Shown here in pieces: positions 1-11,500 of a stretch of 64,000 bases of DNA. How positions within the stretch are numbered: position 1 is the first letter of the stretch; each line of letters opens with the position of its first letter. The DNA is taken from the NCBI RefSeq assembly GCF_037176765.1, contig NC_090023.1, positions 204,694,506-204,758,505 on the forward strand, given 5' to 3'. The notes beneath the pieces are model-generated. The model saw nothing but the letters and a program-made list of their open reading frames with translations. It did not search any database and was not told where the DNA came from. Source of the stretch: Anolis sagrei. Taxonomy: Eukaryota; Chordata; Lepidosauria; Squamata; Anolidae. The translations under genes were made by a program, and so were the position numbers.

Positions 1-834
1 TTATAAACCTAACCTTTAATTAAGGATTTGTTGGCAAGGGCATTGCAATCACAATTAATTTAGCAGGACCAGCCATGGAAAATGTGCTTTCTATATTAAA
101 CGTGCATAAGTCTTTCTCACTAGGGGAGACCTGTTCTAGTAGGTAGATAAATAACTAATCAGTATAGTCTCTGATCTTTTCCATATCTTCAGTAAGAGAT
201 GTGAAATGCCAAAGAACCCTTAAAGTATCTTTCCTTGTCCTAATGTGAATGCCTTTTCCTTATACTTCATGAAACTTTCAAGTTGAGGTGGGTACTGGGA
301 TTGGGTACTAGTTGTACCAATGTTAATGGCTTATTATTCCAATTAGAGCCTAACCATATGTTCAGTAAGAAAGAATGATGGAACGTTTAGTCCAGCGTCA
401 GGCTACACATTCCTCAGTATTGAATCCCATGCACATCTGGCTTAGTAAGCAGGTACATTGTGACATAGCCTCAGACAAACACTACTCACCAGTCCAATCA
501 ATTTTGGATTCTGTTCATCTGTTGATCTGTTAACGCTCTGTCTATCTGTAGATATCTTAGACGTTTTAATGAGGATAAGCCTCATTAAAACATAACTTTC
601 ATCATGACTAAGGTCCAATCTAAACATCTAGATACAAATTAGTCTTTTAATTCCAGTGAAATCAATGTGCCTTTGATGGGCTTCTCAGGCGATTGTTTCA
701 TTCCAAATACAAATACACTTCGATACATTACCAGAAATCTTCGAAGGGACTGAATCATAGTTTGGCCAATAGTACAAAAATAAGTTGGTCAGTAGTTTTG
801 AAATGTACTGGCCAAGTTCCAAGGAAAGCATAGT
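1..834. other. No recognisable feature
   Basis: AT-rich sequence downstream of the lipase gene. I see no gene or repeat that I can name. Confidence 0.5.
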
Positions 835-1004
835 AGTTCGAACATTGTACTACAATGCTAGAGAACATGGTTTGACTCCATGTATAACCATTAAAACCTT
901 CTGGGTGATCTTGGGCAAGTCACACACTCTTAGTGTCAGAAAACTGCATGATTGGTCTGCCTCAGGGTTGTCCTATGTCTGAGATGAAGGCACACAACGA
1001 CAAT
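835..1004 (+). repeat. MIR-like tRNA-derived SINE
   Basis: It reads 'gagaacatggtttgactcc', a decayed B box, then 'tgggtgatcttgggcaagtcac', the conserved SINE core, and ends 'gaaggcacacaacgacaat'. This layout is typical of old vertebrate tRNA SINEs with a LINE-derived tail. It is diverged and lacks a clear target duplication. Confidence 0.6.
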
Positions 1005-2090
1005 AGTCATCTAATCAATTGACATATTGTAAGTTAAATTATTTTGATCTGCTTTAAATTGTTTAAGTTGGTCAATTTGATTTTATTGTATGGTGCACTG
1101 AGATCTTTAGATATAGTGGGACACCACAATAATATGACAAATAAATAAAATAAGTAAATTTCCCTGATTTGTTGGGCTTACTCTGCTTGGGACTAGCAAA
1201 CAGACAGGTATATTGAGTAACTAGCCTTAAAATTATCTCTTTTTTCAGACTCATACTACCATCATAACACCTAAATTGCATTCTTGTTTTTCAGCCTCTT
1301 GATCACTTTTTTGTTGTTTTTTGTTATTCTTGAGTTTAGTTCACAACTTACTACAGATTTTCCCAGTGGAAACATGTGCAGATTTAAGTAAATCTCATGT
1401 AGATTGTGACTTTGTTCTTCTGTAATACCTAAAACACTACCTCCTTCCTTCTATATAAATATGTCTGTGATTTACATCCCTTTTCAGTGGCTCTGTTCCA
1501 ATTTGAAAGAAGCTAAGCTAAAGGATACATGACTGCTCTTTACAATAGCAGCAAACCAATTTTGGAACTTTTCCCCAAACAAGATTGGGTTGGCGTCTTT
1601 TGTTTTTACTTCAGACAGTAAGATTACAAAGTTTCATCAGACCTTGATGTTTTGTTTTGGCACTCAAGGATAAAAATCTCCCCAAGCATGTCCTTTTCCA
1701 TGCCAGTTGAATGAGGGAAGAACAGTAATGCAACTAACAATTAGAGACTGCTGAAACCAGCTGTTCAAGGTGTGTCATTGTCTTTGTTGGATTGCATGAC
1801 TGGAGCTACCTTCTTCAAAGCATAGATAACTTCTTCAGCTAGTTTGACTTAGTAGACATGCACAAGAGAGAAACAGAAAAACAGAACTCTCTTGTGCAAC
1901 ATCTGAGTTTGTCTTCAGATACTATGGGGCCTTGGTAGTTAAAATGAGACAGGAGCTTCGCATATACACATTTCTTGTAATGAGAAGACCAGCATTTTAA
2001 CGCCATTGTGCAAAGATTTGGAGAAGGGGCCCTCTAGTGGCAAAGCAATGCACTGCATTGTTGAAGGTGGGAACTTATTTTACTTTCAAA
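1005..2090. other. No recognisable feature
   Basis: Non-coding, AT-rich sequence without splice-bounded open frames or a repeat I recognise. Confidence 0.45.
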
Positions 2091-2149
2091 CTTGTTTGTG
2101 ACATTTTCAAAAAGTCAAATAAACTCTTATGAAATGAAGCTTCTTATAA

Positions 2150-2445
2150 AATGGTCACCTCCTCTGCTACCTCCTGACACATCATTTTCAAGCACCAGGA
2201 TTACTCTACAGAGGGGTCTGCACTGCCAGCAGGCCCATCCTGTAAGTTTTGGAGCAGAGGGTGTGGGTACCCTCAGGCTCCTTTAGGCTCTAGGAGCCTG
2301 AAAAACTGGAATGGCTATGGGGATTGACCCTCAGGACTGCTTCTGCAGTGCCAGAAGTCAATCCCCACAGGACCCACACCTGGAAAGATCTGGACCTTAA
2401 CTTAAGGTCCGGATCTTTCCAGGTGTTTAAATAATATGGAGTAAA
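2150..2445. repeat. Hairpin-rich MITE-like block
   Basis: It contains a short hairpin at 2274-2300 (caggctcc...ggagcctg), a GGGGATTGAC/GTCAATCCCC pair, and a 49-bp near-perfect palindrome at 2377-2425 centred on one base. Stacked inverted repeats suggest a non-autonomous DNA transposon. Similar 'gatctgga' hairpins occur near 29765 and 45975. The superfamily is not determined. Confidence 0.4.
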
Positions 2446-2681
2446 CTGGGACACTTTTGAACTGTGGTGTTGGAGGAAAATTCTGAGAGTGCCTTGGACC
2501 ATAAGAAGATTAAACCAGTCCACACTTCAGGAGATAATGCCTGGCTGCTCACTGGAAGAATGAATATTAGAGGCAAAGATGAAGTACTTTGGCCACTTAA
2601 TGAGTAGACAGGAAAGCTCGGAGAAGATAATGATGCTAAGAGCAGTGTAATGAAAAAGGAAGAGGGGCGATCAAGGGCAAG

Positions 2682-2713
<32 letters not shown>

Positions 2714-3028
2714 CCTTTATTTGTACCCCGCAACCATCTCCCAAAGGACTCAGTGCGGCTTACAAGAGGCCGAGCCCAAATACAATAGTAAAAACAACAG
2801 CAACAACAAACAGCAAAATAACTCAAAAAACAAAGCAGTAACATTAACAACACACAATTACGCAATTAAAATCAATGGCAGGGCCAAGATGGATGGATGT
2901 TATCCTTAAAGTGACTGGCTTGACCATGAAGGAGCTGGGGGTGGCGACGGCTGACAAGGAGCTCTGGCATGGGCTGGTCCATGCGGTCACGAAGAGTCAG
3001 AAGCGACTGAATGAATAAACAACAACAA
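2446..3028 (+). mobile_element. BovB/RTE LINE 3' fragment, interrupted
   Basis: The piece matches the end of the BovB reverse-transcriptase ORF: 'gaactgtggtgttggaggaaaattct' (ELWCWRKIL), the FGH..RQESSEK region, then '...gaagagtcagaagcgactgaatgaataaacaacaaca', the typical BovB 3' tail. An unrelated LINE tail is inserted at about 2684-2880. Several frames are broken. Confidence 0.85.
2684..2880 (-). mobile_element. LINE/SINE 3' tail inserted in BovB copy
   Basis: It begins with an (ATA)n tract, then 'cctttatttgtaccccgcaaccatctcccaaaggactcagtgcggcttac', the reverse of the common lizard tail '...ccaccctgagtct...gggcggaatataaat'. A near-duplicate of ggcaagat flanks it (2676-2683 and about 2883-2890), which fits target duplication by reverse transcription. 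Confidence 0.6.
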
Positions 3029-3039
3029 ACTGGGAAAAC

Positions 3040-3150
3040 CCAGATTTCTCTGCATTAATTAGCTTTTACCTGAAGCATCATTTGGACCCCTTAGGTAAAA
3101 GTGAGACAGGTCCCACATTTTGGGCCTGTCTGGAAGTGCCCTTACTCTCC
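3040..3150. repeat. MITE fragment, GGGCCTGTCTGGA family
   Basis: It contains 'cattaattagcttttacctgaagcatc' and ends 'gggcctgtctggaagtgccc'. Related pieces occur at about 29640, 39725-39790, 46020-46110 and 60205-60390, which shows it is a dispersed repeat. Confidence 0.45.
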
Positions 3151-3464
3151 ATTGCAAGATATTTCATCATGCCCAAAAGATGCTACTTAGAGTTGTGTGG
3201 ATGGACAGGTATGCGGTTCTGTGCAGCACAAGAACAGCAACTGTGCCAATGTATTACATGGAAAGTACTTCCTTTGTGCTGTCACTTAAGGTGAAGAGAG
3301 GTGGACCTTGACCTACATGTGTGTGTATTCTTACCCAACTGCATTCTCTACATTCATAAGCACAGCTACTGCCAACATGGGAATGATTATATAGCACCTG
3401 CTTGCAATGTCGCTGTTCAAGATGGGTGTCTGTCAGAAGATAAAAGATATAGTCATAATTGAGC

Positions 3465-4200
3465 ATCACAGTGTTGGGGCTCGGCAACAGGATGCTAGGA
3501 AATGCTTGGAGGATGATGAGGGGGATGATGGTTTTTTCACTGAGTCTGTATGTGATCAGGTTGAGACACAGGCTGAATTGCAGGCCTTAGATCAGAGAGA
3601 AGCGCCAACAGTTACAACAGTTCTCATGGGAATCAGCCTTCAACAGATGAGGAGTTTACCCGCAATATCAGATTAGGCCTCCACACGGAGGGAGTGAAGG
3701 ATATATTAATTAGACAGCGAGAAAGACTTTGTGAGAAGTCCTCGAATCTTTGTGAGAAGTCTTTCAAATCCAGATGTCAAAGAGATGACCTCATGGTTTC
3801 TTGGTACGGCCTGAGTTTAAATTAAATGATGTTTTCTTAGTCTCTCCAGAGCAGACAATGTTGCCATAGAATCAAGTTCCTGGATCAGCTCTCATGTTTG
3901 TGTATCTTGTCTCCTGTGTTCGCCTGTGTTCCTGAAAAGTTCCTATTTTCATGCTTATGGATTTATGCCTATGTTCTTGACTTCCTGGATATAATGTACC
4001 TTGCTATTTTGGACTATTGATCTTTGCATCTATGGACTACTGCTATTTCATAGCACCTTTTCTACTGCTTTTTTGGGAATTGCCCTTTCCCCCTTTTGTG
4101 TATGCTATTGTAAATAACATGCTGTACTTAGTTACTACTGGACTCTCTGTGATGCTGGGTGAAGAGGTGTTCCAGGGCTAGAATGCAACACACAAATATC
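3465..4200. repeat. Unclassified dispersed-repeat-like block
   Basis: It ends with T/C-rich text such as 'ttcctgaaaagttcctattttcatgc' and 'tatgctattgtaaataacatgctgtactt', the style of the 3' part of non-coding lizard retroelements. An acidic open stretch near its start looks incidental. A similar style is seen at 51720-52180. Family unknown. Confidence 0.3.
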
Positions 4201-4899
4201 TCTAAATACATAGGGAAACAGAGCCAGACTTTTCAAAGCCAAGCTGGGTGGGTGAATCTGTCAGTTTTGTTACTTCCCCATTCATAACAAGCATTATTCT
4301 TTTTTATGAGGGCATTGAATAAATGAACCAAACTTATCCACTCCTAGACTGCTAGAAAATTCTTTATTTAATGTACGGAAGACGAAGGATTCCCAGAGAA
4401 TGGAGGTTGTCACTCTTTGCCCTAGGGGCATATTGCATCATTATTTTAAATATTTTTAAATTTACAAAACAATTGTGTAAACAGTGACTACAAATTAATT
4501 TCTAGAATGACTTTAATTAAAAGTCAATCTACTATAACACTATGTAACAAAATTTGAAAAAAATTCTGATCCTGGTTTGAAACTGTTATTTCCTGTTTAA
4601 TTGTGTGGCACTTACTTTGAATGTAGTTGTTATACTCCAGAAACTTCATATAATCCGATCAAGTATACAGCCCAACCAAAAAAAATATATCTTGGTGTCT
4701 TGGTTTATACACCGAATGTGTTTATAATGTAATGAATCATTCAATTAATTATTTCTAAGCTCTGGCTGTAGGGCCAGTGCTGTGGCTTCAAATGTAAAAA
4801 ATATAATCATCCACATAATGTTCCAGCCTCTCCAACACACATGTGTTGTAAATTATTGCAGCCATCTGCCTGTTTATAGTGTTAGTTTAGGCAATGTTA

Positions 4900-4983
4900 A
4901 ATAGCTCCTACGTATGCCATAGGGGTTAAACTGGATGGCCCATGAAGTCTCTTCCAACTCAATGATTCTGTGATTCTATGATT
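4900..4983 (+). repeat. CR1 LINE 3' terminus
   Basis: It reads 'ggttaaactggatggcccatgaagtctcttccaactcaatgattctgtgattctatgattc'. The copies of the ATTCTATG-like octamer are the signature end of CR1 elements. Confidence 0.85.
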
Positions 4984-5431
4984 CATAAATATAACAGAAG
5001 AGGAGGAAATGTTAAAGGATGTCATTACATCAATACCATGAGTAAAACCCCACCTTGGTTGATTAGAATGCTTGTCATGGAAGTCTTTAAATAAGATCAA
5101 GTCAAGCTTGTAGATCTACTGTGCTGAAGAACCAAACAAGAATCTACTTCCTGTAAACTAGTCTTGTGCAAACTGAGACTAAACAACCAAAAAGAGAATT
5201 CATATAAACTAGGAAGGTTACTTTCTATACAATTTTAATATATAAGTCAGGATGCAGCTGGGCCCTGAGACAAATGACAGTGGCCCATTCAACCCATGAG
5301 CTAAACATATTGAGCCTAGACCTGTGTGATACAAGCTAAGCAGCTTTTCTCCTTGAAGGTCTAACTCTGCTAGAAGCAGTAATAGCACAATTAAAAACAG
5401 CTCTCCAATGATATTGATAAAGAAAAATATA

Positions 5432-5437
5432 TTTATT
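5432..5437 (-). terminator. Polyadenylation signal AATAAA of the lipase gene
   Basis: AATAAA on the minus strand lies about 31 bases after the stop codon, giving a very short 3' untranslated region. It is the first such hexamer after the stop. Confidence 0.6.
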
Positions 5438-5468
5438 CTCCATTCCCACAGTACAGTTGGCAAAAATG

Positions 5469-5550
5469 TCAACGTTTCATGTGTGCTTCACAAGGTGAAA
5501 GTTTCTGCCAAACCTCGGGGTAGACAGTTGTACTGCCACAAAATACTGAT
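5469..5550 (-). CDS. PNLIPRP3: Lipase terminal coding exon: last PLAT strand and stop
   Basis: The acceptor gttttcag joins in phase 2, completing a Ser codon. It encodes [20 protein letters not shown], the expected FC...L.PC end of the family. It then adds six residues (EAHMKR) before TGA at 5471-5469, whereas the mammalian proteins I recall stop at the Pro-Cys. This exon is small and was found by phase and motif. Confidence 0.85.
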
Positions 5551-8500
5551 CTGAAAACAAAAGGTAATTATTATTTTTAGGACACATTTTTAAAAATGCA
5601 AATGTAAAATAGGCTTTATGAAAATGAAAGGCCTATTTATTACCCCAGATATAACACAGTGCAACAAACAAAAATATTGGTGTCCTGGTTTCTAGGTCTG
5701 TGCCTGGGGTTATTTGGGGCACTGAGTCAGAAAATTGCAGTTAATAGACTTCATCAGCTCTAGTTTCTTAGATATGAGTATCATGGTTTTCTATGGGCAA
5801 GCAGATGGTGACTGGTAGATGCCATATGTTATGTATTTCAACAATTAGAGCTGATGGGGAAACTGGTACCTTTTTTGGAATTAGTAGATCAAATATACCC
5901 AGAAACAGGGTTGACATTTGAAGCACCAATATGTGTGTTGGCCAGTGCCAACTATTTAACCCGATTTCTAATCACCTTTTGTTTTAACATTTGTATTTCA
6001 TACATAATTGAATGATAGCAAACATTACTCCTCAACAAAGTGAAACTAGTTGGAGCAACAAAACAATGAATAGGAAGCAGTACAACTCTTTAGATTGGCC
6101 CAAAATGTAGGGAAGCTCTGAACTTCCCCACAACTTTGTTTAATGAGGGAGAAGTCTGTGTTAAGCTCCAGAGTATCAGATGTGAGAGAAGGCTATGTTT
6201 TTTTTTTCATGTGAGAGAAGGCTATATTAAAAGGCCTTCTCCCACATTACTCTGAACGGATCCTGTGTGTCATGACCACCATGGAGTCCACGGCATTCAC
6301 CCTCTAACTGACTTAGTTTGTCCTGTGTAGATGTGTCCTTTGAAGGCTTTTATGCAAAACTGATGGTGAGAGTGGAAACTCCCCTGAAATACCTAAGTAC
6401 CATAGCACTCATAAAACATGACATGAATGTAACATTAGCCCCACTTAGAGTAAACCTGCCGAAATAAACAGAACTTACACTCACTCCAATACACACACTC
6501 ACTCTAGGTAGCAGCAATATTGCATTTGCCCTAATATGGTTTTGTTTCATCTGGATAGTGTTAGTTCTGATTACCCTAGATTGTGTTAGTCCTGGCCCAT
6601 CTTGAGGCAAAACCAAGCCTAGTATCAATACCTACCATCTCTATCAGCTTCCTACAGACAAACTACAGCTGAGCCCTAATCTCTACCACCATACTGAAAG
6701 TTATTAAGTTTCCTGTTGACATATGGCAACCTCATGATCTTCATAGAGTTTTCTTCAGGAAGAAATTCTCAGAGGTGGTTTTACTAATTTCTTCTTTTGT
6801 TGACAATCTTCCATCTGAGCATTAACATAGTCTGATCTTGCTTAACTTCCAAGATTAATCAGGATCAGGGTATTTGGGCATCTTGCAATGCATTGCTCCC
6901 AGGTATCTCGGGGATTTTTAAAACAGAGGCTTGTACATAGTCTTTCCTGCCATTATGCAAGCATGTGGTCTGGGAAGATTCACTAATGTATTATGGCCAG
7001 ATCATACATGAGGCTAGTCCTGAAAATTGCTTTTAATTACTCATTTTACAGCCATACTTACGAATTTCCATTTTTTCCATATACAATGCTGATATCTCGT
7101 GCTCCTATGTGGCTAATTCTTTGCCAAGCTGCGTGTGTTTTCCACTGAAACTCAACTGCTACAATCTCTCCAGAAATAGGTACATCAACAACTCTTGTGT
7201 AAGCATACCTTGGATAAAGAAACCCACTGTAAAGAAATAAATATATAAAAACACACATTTTCATGAGGTGTGACAAATTTGCACTTTAAAATAAAAATAA
7301 AAATACTATATCTAAATTCTTTTAGTCAAATAATTAGGTTCAAGTCAATATCCTGTAAGGTGGTGAACAATGGAAGAAATATAACTTCAGTGGTGATAAG
7401 TGACATACCCACATATGCATGTATGCTCATCTATTTCAGCTATAGGATCTTGTTGGCTCTTTCTCCCTCTGACCATTCCATCTATGAGCTGCCCGTTTTC
7501 ACAGATTTCACCTCTACATATTAAGTGCCCATTTAGAGCAGTGGTTCCCAACCTTTTTTTGACCAGGGCCCACTTGTCCAGGGACCACTTTGACCAGGGA
7601 CCACTCTCCAACATCAGTACCAAGAGAGTTAAGAATCAGTTTTGGTCAACTTTATAGATTTGGTTTGGTTATTTGGTGTGCTTATTCAGAAAGCTGCATT
7701 GGATAGACCACATCAGCTCTAGTTTCTGATACAGAACATATGCCATCCAGTAGTCACCATCTGCTCGCCCACAGAAAACTATATTTAATAATCTAGAGCT
7801 GATGTGGTCTATCCAAGGGATCGGGGCTGGTCAGCGACAGGGAAGGAGTGGCAGGTGGAGTGGAAATACAATACAACACAATACAATACAATAAAGAGGA
7901 AGGAGGCTTGCAGACCAGATTTTCGTCCTTGCAGCCCACTGGTGGCCCACAGGTTAATAACCACAGCTTTAGAGGCTCATCTACCACTGTGGAGGAATAA
8001 TGAACATCTAATTCTTCTGTTAACATACTGGACTCTAATTCCGTATTCAATTTTTAATACATTACTCTAGCTTCAAATAATCATATTTGGGAAGAGTATC
8101 CTAGGAAAGAGCTGTTTTACTTCTGAGAACAGATTGGGACATCCCAAGAACCCCCATCTCCATAGACACCCAACTTTGTACTCCAAAAAACAACCTTCCC
8201 AAGCTCTGTTTCTGGGTGGCACCAGTTTCTCTGCGAAGCATAGGATCACCCATGTTCCATTTCAGAGAGAATAATAAAGATTATTCCAAAATGAGAAAGT
8301 ATTGTTTTTAATCCTAAAGCTACAATTACAAAGCCCATTAAACTTTACTTTTCAAGGAGATTACTGAATTGATTCTATTCAAGTAAGAAGAGATACAGCA
8401 CATGGAAACAGTTTTAGACATCGATGTCTAATTGCTTTTAGGCTTATGATGCTAATCTCACAAACTGAGCAAAGACTATAATAAAACTCTTAGCATTGTG

Positions 8501-11500
8501 CAAAGACATTTCATCTGCTGCAATTTTTGCTCAATATAAAATTTTGCTTTAGAGCCCAATGCTTCAGCTGTTACACATACCATGAATGTTTGTGACAATA
8601 ATAGGAATTATGCTACAATCCTTCACTCTTTTGTGGTTTTTCCATTGGAATCAATATCACATGTATGAGTGGCTATACACACAATTGCAATGTAACATTT
8701 CTATAATACTAGCCTAGATCTCTGCAATCCCCATATCTTACCCCAAATCTCTTTATCATGTAGGGAAGACAAGAACATGAAATGATATCAGTTTGAAAGG
8801 GCTGTGCTATCACTGCTGTGTGATATTTAAATTTAGTTTATTAATTCATTGCAGCATTGAACAGTGACTAATAATTAGAGTAATGTACTTAATTAGCTGA
8901 TGTTTGTGTGCCGAGACCTATTTAACTAGAATCATAGAATTGGAATAGACCACAGGGGCCATCCAATCGAACTTCTCCAGGATAAATACTCCCTATAACA
9001 CTCCTCTAAAGGCATATTTTCTTTGACCATTTTTGTCACCTTTCTTTGGACACATTCCAGCTTGTCAATATCTTTCTTGAATTGTGATATTCAAAGCTGG
9101 AGATGGAAGTCTTACTAAAGCAAACACAAGGCACATGAGCCAAATTCAACACAACATATCATTTTATTTGGCCCTTCAGATGCTGAGCTACAACTCCTGT
9201 ATTCTTCATTATTAGACATTTTTGGTCGTGTCAGGAGTGACCTCAGAAACTGCAAGTCGCTTCTGGTGTGAGAGAATTGGCCGTCTGCAAGGACGTTGCC
9301 CAGGGGACGCCCGGATGATTTTATGTTTTATCATCCTTGTGGGAGGCTTCTCTCATGTCCCCACATGAGGAGCTGGAGCTGATAGAGGGAGCTCATCCAC
9401 CTTTCCCTGGATTCGAACCTGTAACCTGTTGGTCTTCAGTCCTGCCGGCACAGGGGTTTAACCCACTGCGCCACCAGGGACTCCGACATTATTAGACATG
9501 ACTAGAGTTGATGGGAGTTGTGATACGATAACATCTGGAAGGCTGCAGTTCATTGTATTTAGTCAGGATTGTGGGGTTGGATGTCTGACTTTAAAATGCC
9601 CTTTAACCTTTCCTCAATCTCAGAGCCACAAGTGCTGCTGGGTTTCAGTTCCCATTATTCCCAGTCCACATGGTGGGTCATCAAAAGTGATGGGAGTTAT
9701 CATTCAACAACATCTGAGGACCCGAATTGGGTAAAAACTAAAGAGCACTGACCACTAGGTAAAAAAATTATAATTGGCCATCTATATCCATTGATCCTCT
9801 GTACATAGATTTGATAGTTCTTTGAAGGCAACCATAAGGCTGATGTGGCCCTAGATGGAAATGTGATTGGTTTCCAGATTATTGACCATTTTGAGCATCT
9901 TCCTCTGGACATGTTCCAGCGTGTCAATATCCTCCTGAATTGTGATGCTCAACGCTGAACATAGTAGTCCAAGTAAGCTTTACCAAAGAAGAACAGAATT
10001 GTTTCTTCTAGATACTAGGCTCCTATTGTTGCAGTTGGCGTTGACTTTTTTAGCTGCCACATGATGTTTCTATTAATCAAGGCAATCCTGAACTTAAACC
10101 TCCTTTGAATCAAGAGAGAGTTTGGAAAATTAGTACTGAAGATTATGATTGATATATGAACAAGATGTAATTATTTAGATTTTTTTAATGCCAAAGGACA
10201 AACCTTGATTTTGCTACACCGCTGTATATAATGAGACTTGAGAATTCTTTTAAAAGTTGGATTAGAAGTAGGGACATACTGATGTGCCTGGAGTCTAAAT
10301 ATAAAATATAAATTAGTTGGAAAGCTCTGAGAATTACTCTTTATAAGCCCTAAAGGAAGAGTTTATATTTCATGGTGAAGTTAAACGTACGTGAAAATTA
10401 GGTATTCCTTTCTGATCTCATTAGCTCCAATCAAGGCTACGGTAATATTCCCTCTCTCTATTTGGGTGCCAAACAATTTTACAGATACACGTTTTCTCCA
10501 ACCTATGAAGAAAAAAGGAGACAGATTAGCTACATGCTTATATAGATAAAACATAGTCAGAATGACATAAAAGCATAATTTGTATTTTGAAATATATAAA
10601 CTTGACATGCAGCTTTCCAAGTCAACAGCTGGATTCAAACTTCAACTCAAGGTAAGGGAATAATGTCAATCACAAAGTTTCATTTACCTCCAATTGAACC
10701 TATTCATAATTTTGGGCTACAATGGGAATGGGGTTCCCAAGAGACATCATAGGACTTGGGTGTAAGGGCGTGGGAGATTTTTATAATAAATTACCCAAGT
10801 GTTTTTTCCACTATTGAAATATATTAATTAAGCCATTAATTAATCTGGTTATATTTAAATCTGCTTGCATTAAGTCAAGCAATGCTCAAAGCAGCTCTCA
10901 ACATCAGAAGAGGATAAAATATAACTTTTTAACACAATAAATTAAGAACGACTAGAAAACAAAAGGGAAACCACAAGAAAATAACATAATTAGTGGTAAT
11001 ATAATTATCAATTGTGTCGCACCCCAGGCCTGAAGCCACCTATGACGATAACATCACACAAGAGTCCAGAGTAGAAGCAAACAACTTGTTGCAAAAACAC
11101 TCAAAAAATATATTGGGGGAAAGCATGAGCAATGAAATAAGGCGTAAACCCAAAAAGTCAGCAGTCATTTGTCTCTTAGAAATCCAAAAGCAATACAGTT
11201 CAAAGATAGTCCCAAAACTCAAATACAGCCTAAATCCAGAAGCAAAACTTGAACAGGGATACCAAACAAGGACACGGAAAAGTCCCAGGAAACTTAAATC
11301 CAAAACCAAGACTTGAAACAAGAACCAAGGACCAAAAGAACTCAGGCCTAGATGTTACTTGAAAGCCACACTGCCTGAACTAGAAACTGGGGGTTATGTG
11401 ACCTAATAAACAGACATGAAAGCATTACATCTACCCTGAAATTTCTGCTTCCCACGAAGCCTTGATGAATAGCAAAGCTGACAATCTGCCCTAATCTGTA

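Noticed and set aside
2427-2865. Frames rich in Tyr, Leu or Cys repeats.
   Set aside because: They are translations of an (ATA)n microsatellite; the same holds at 12529-12729.
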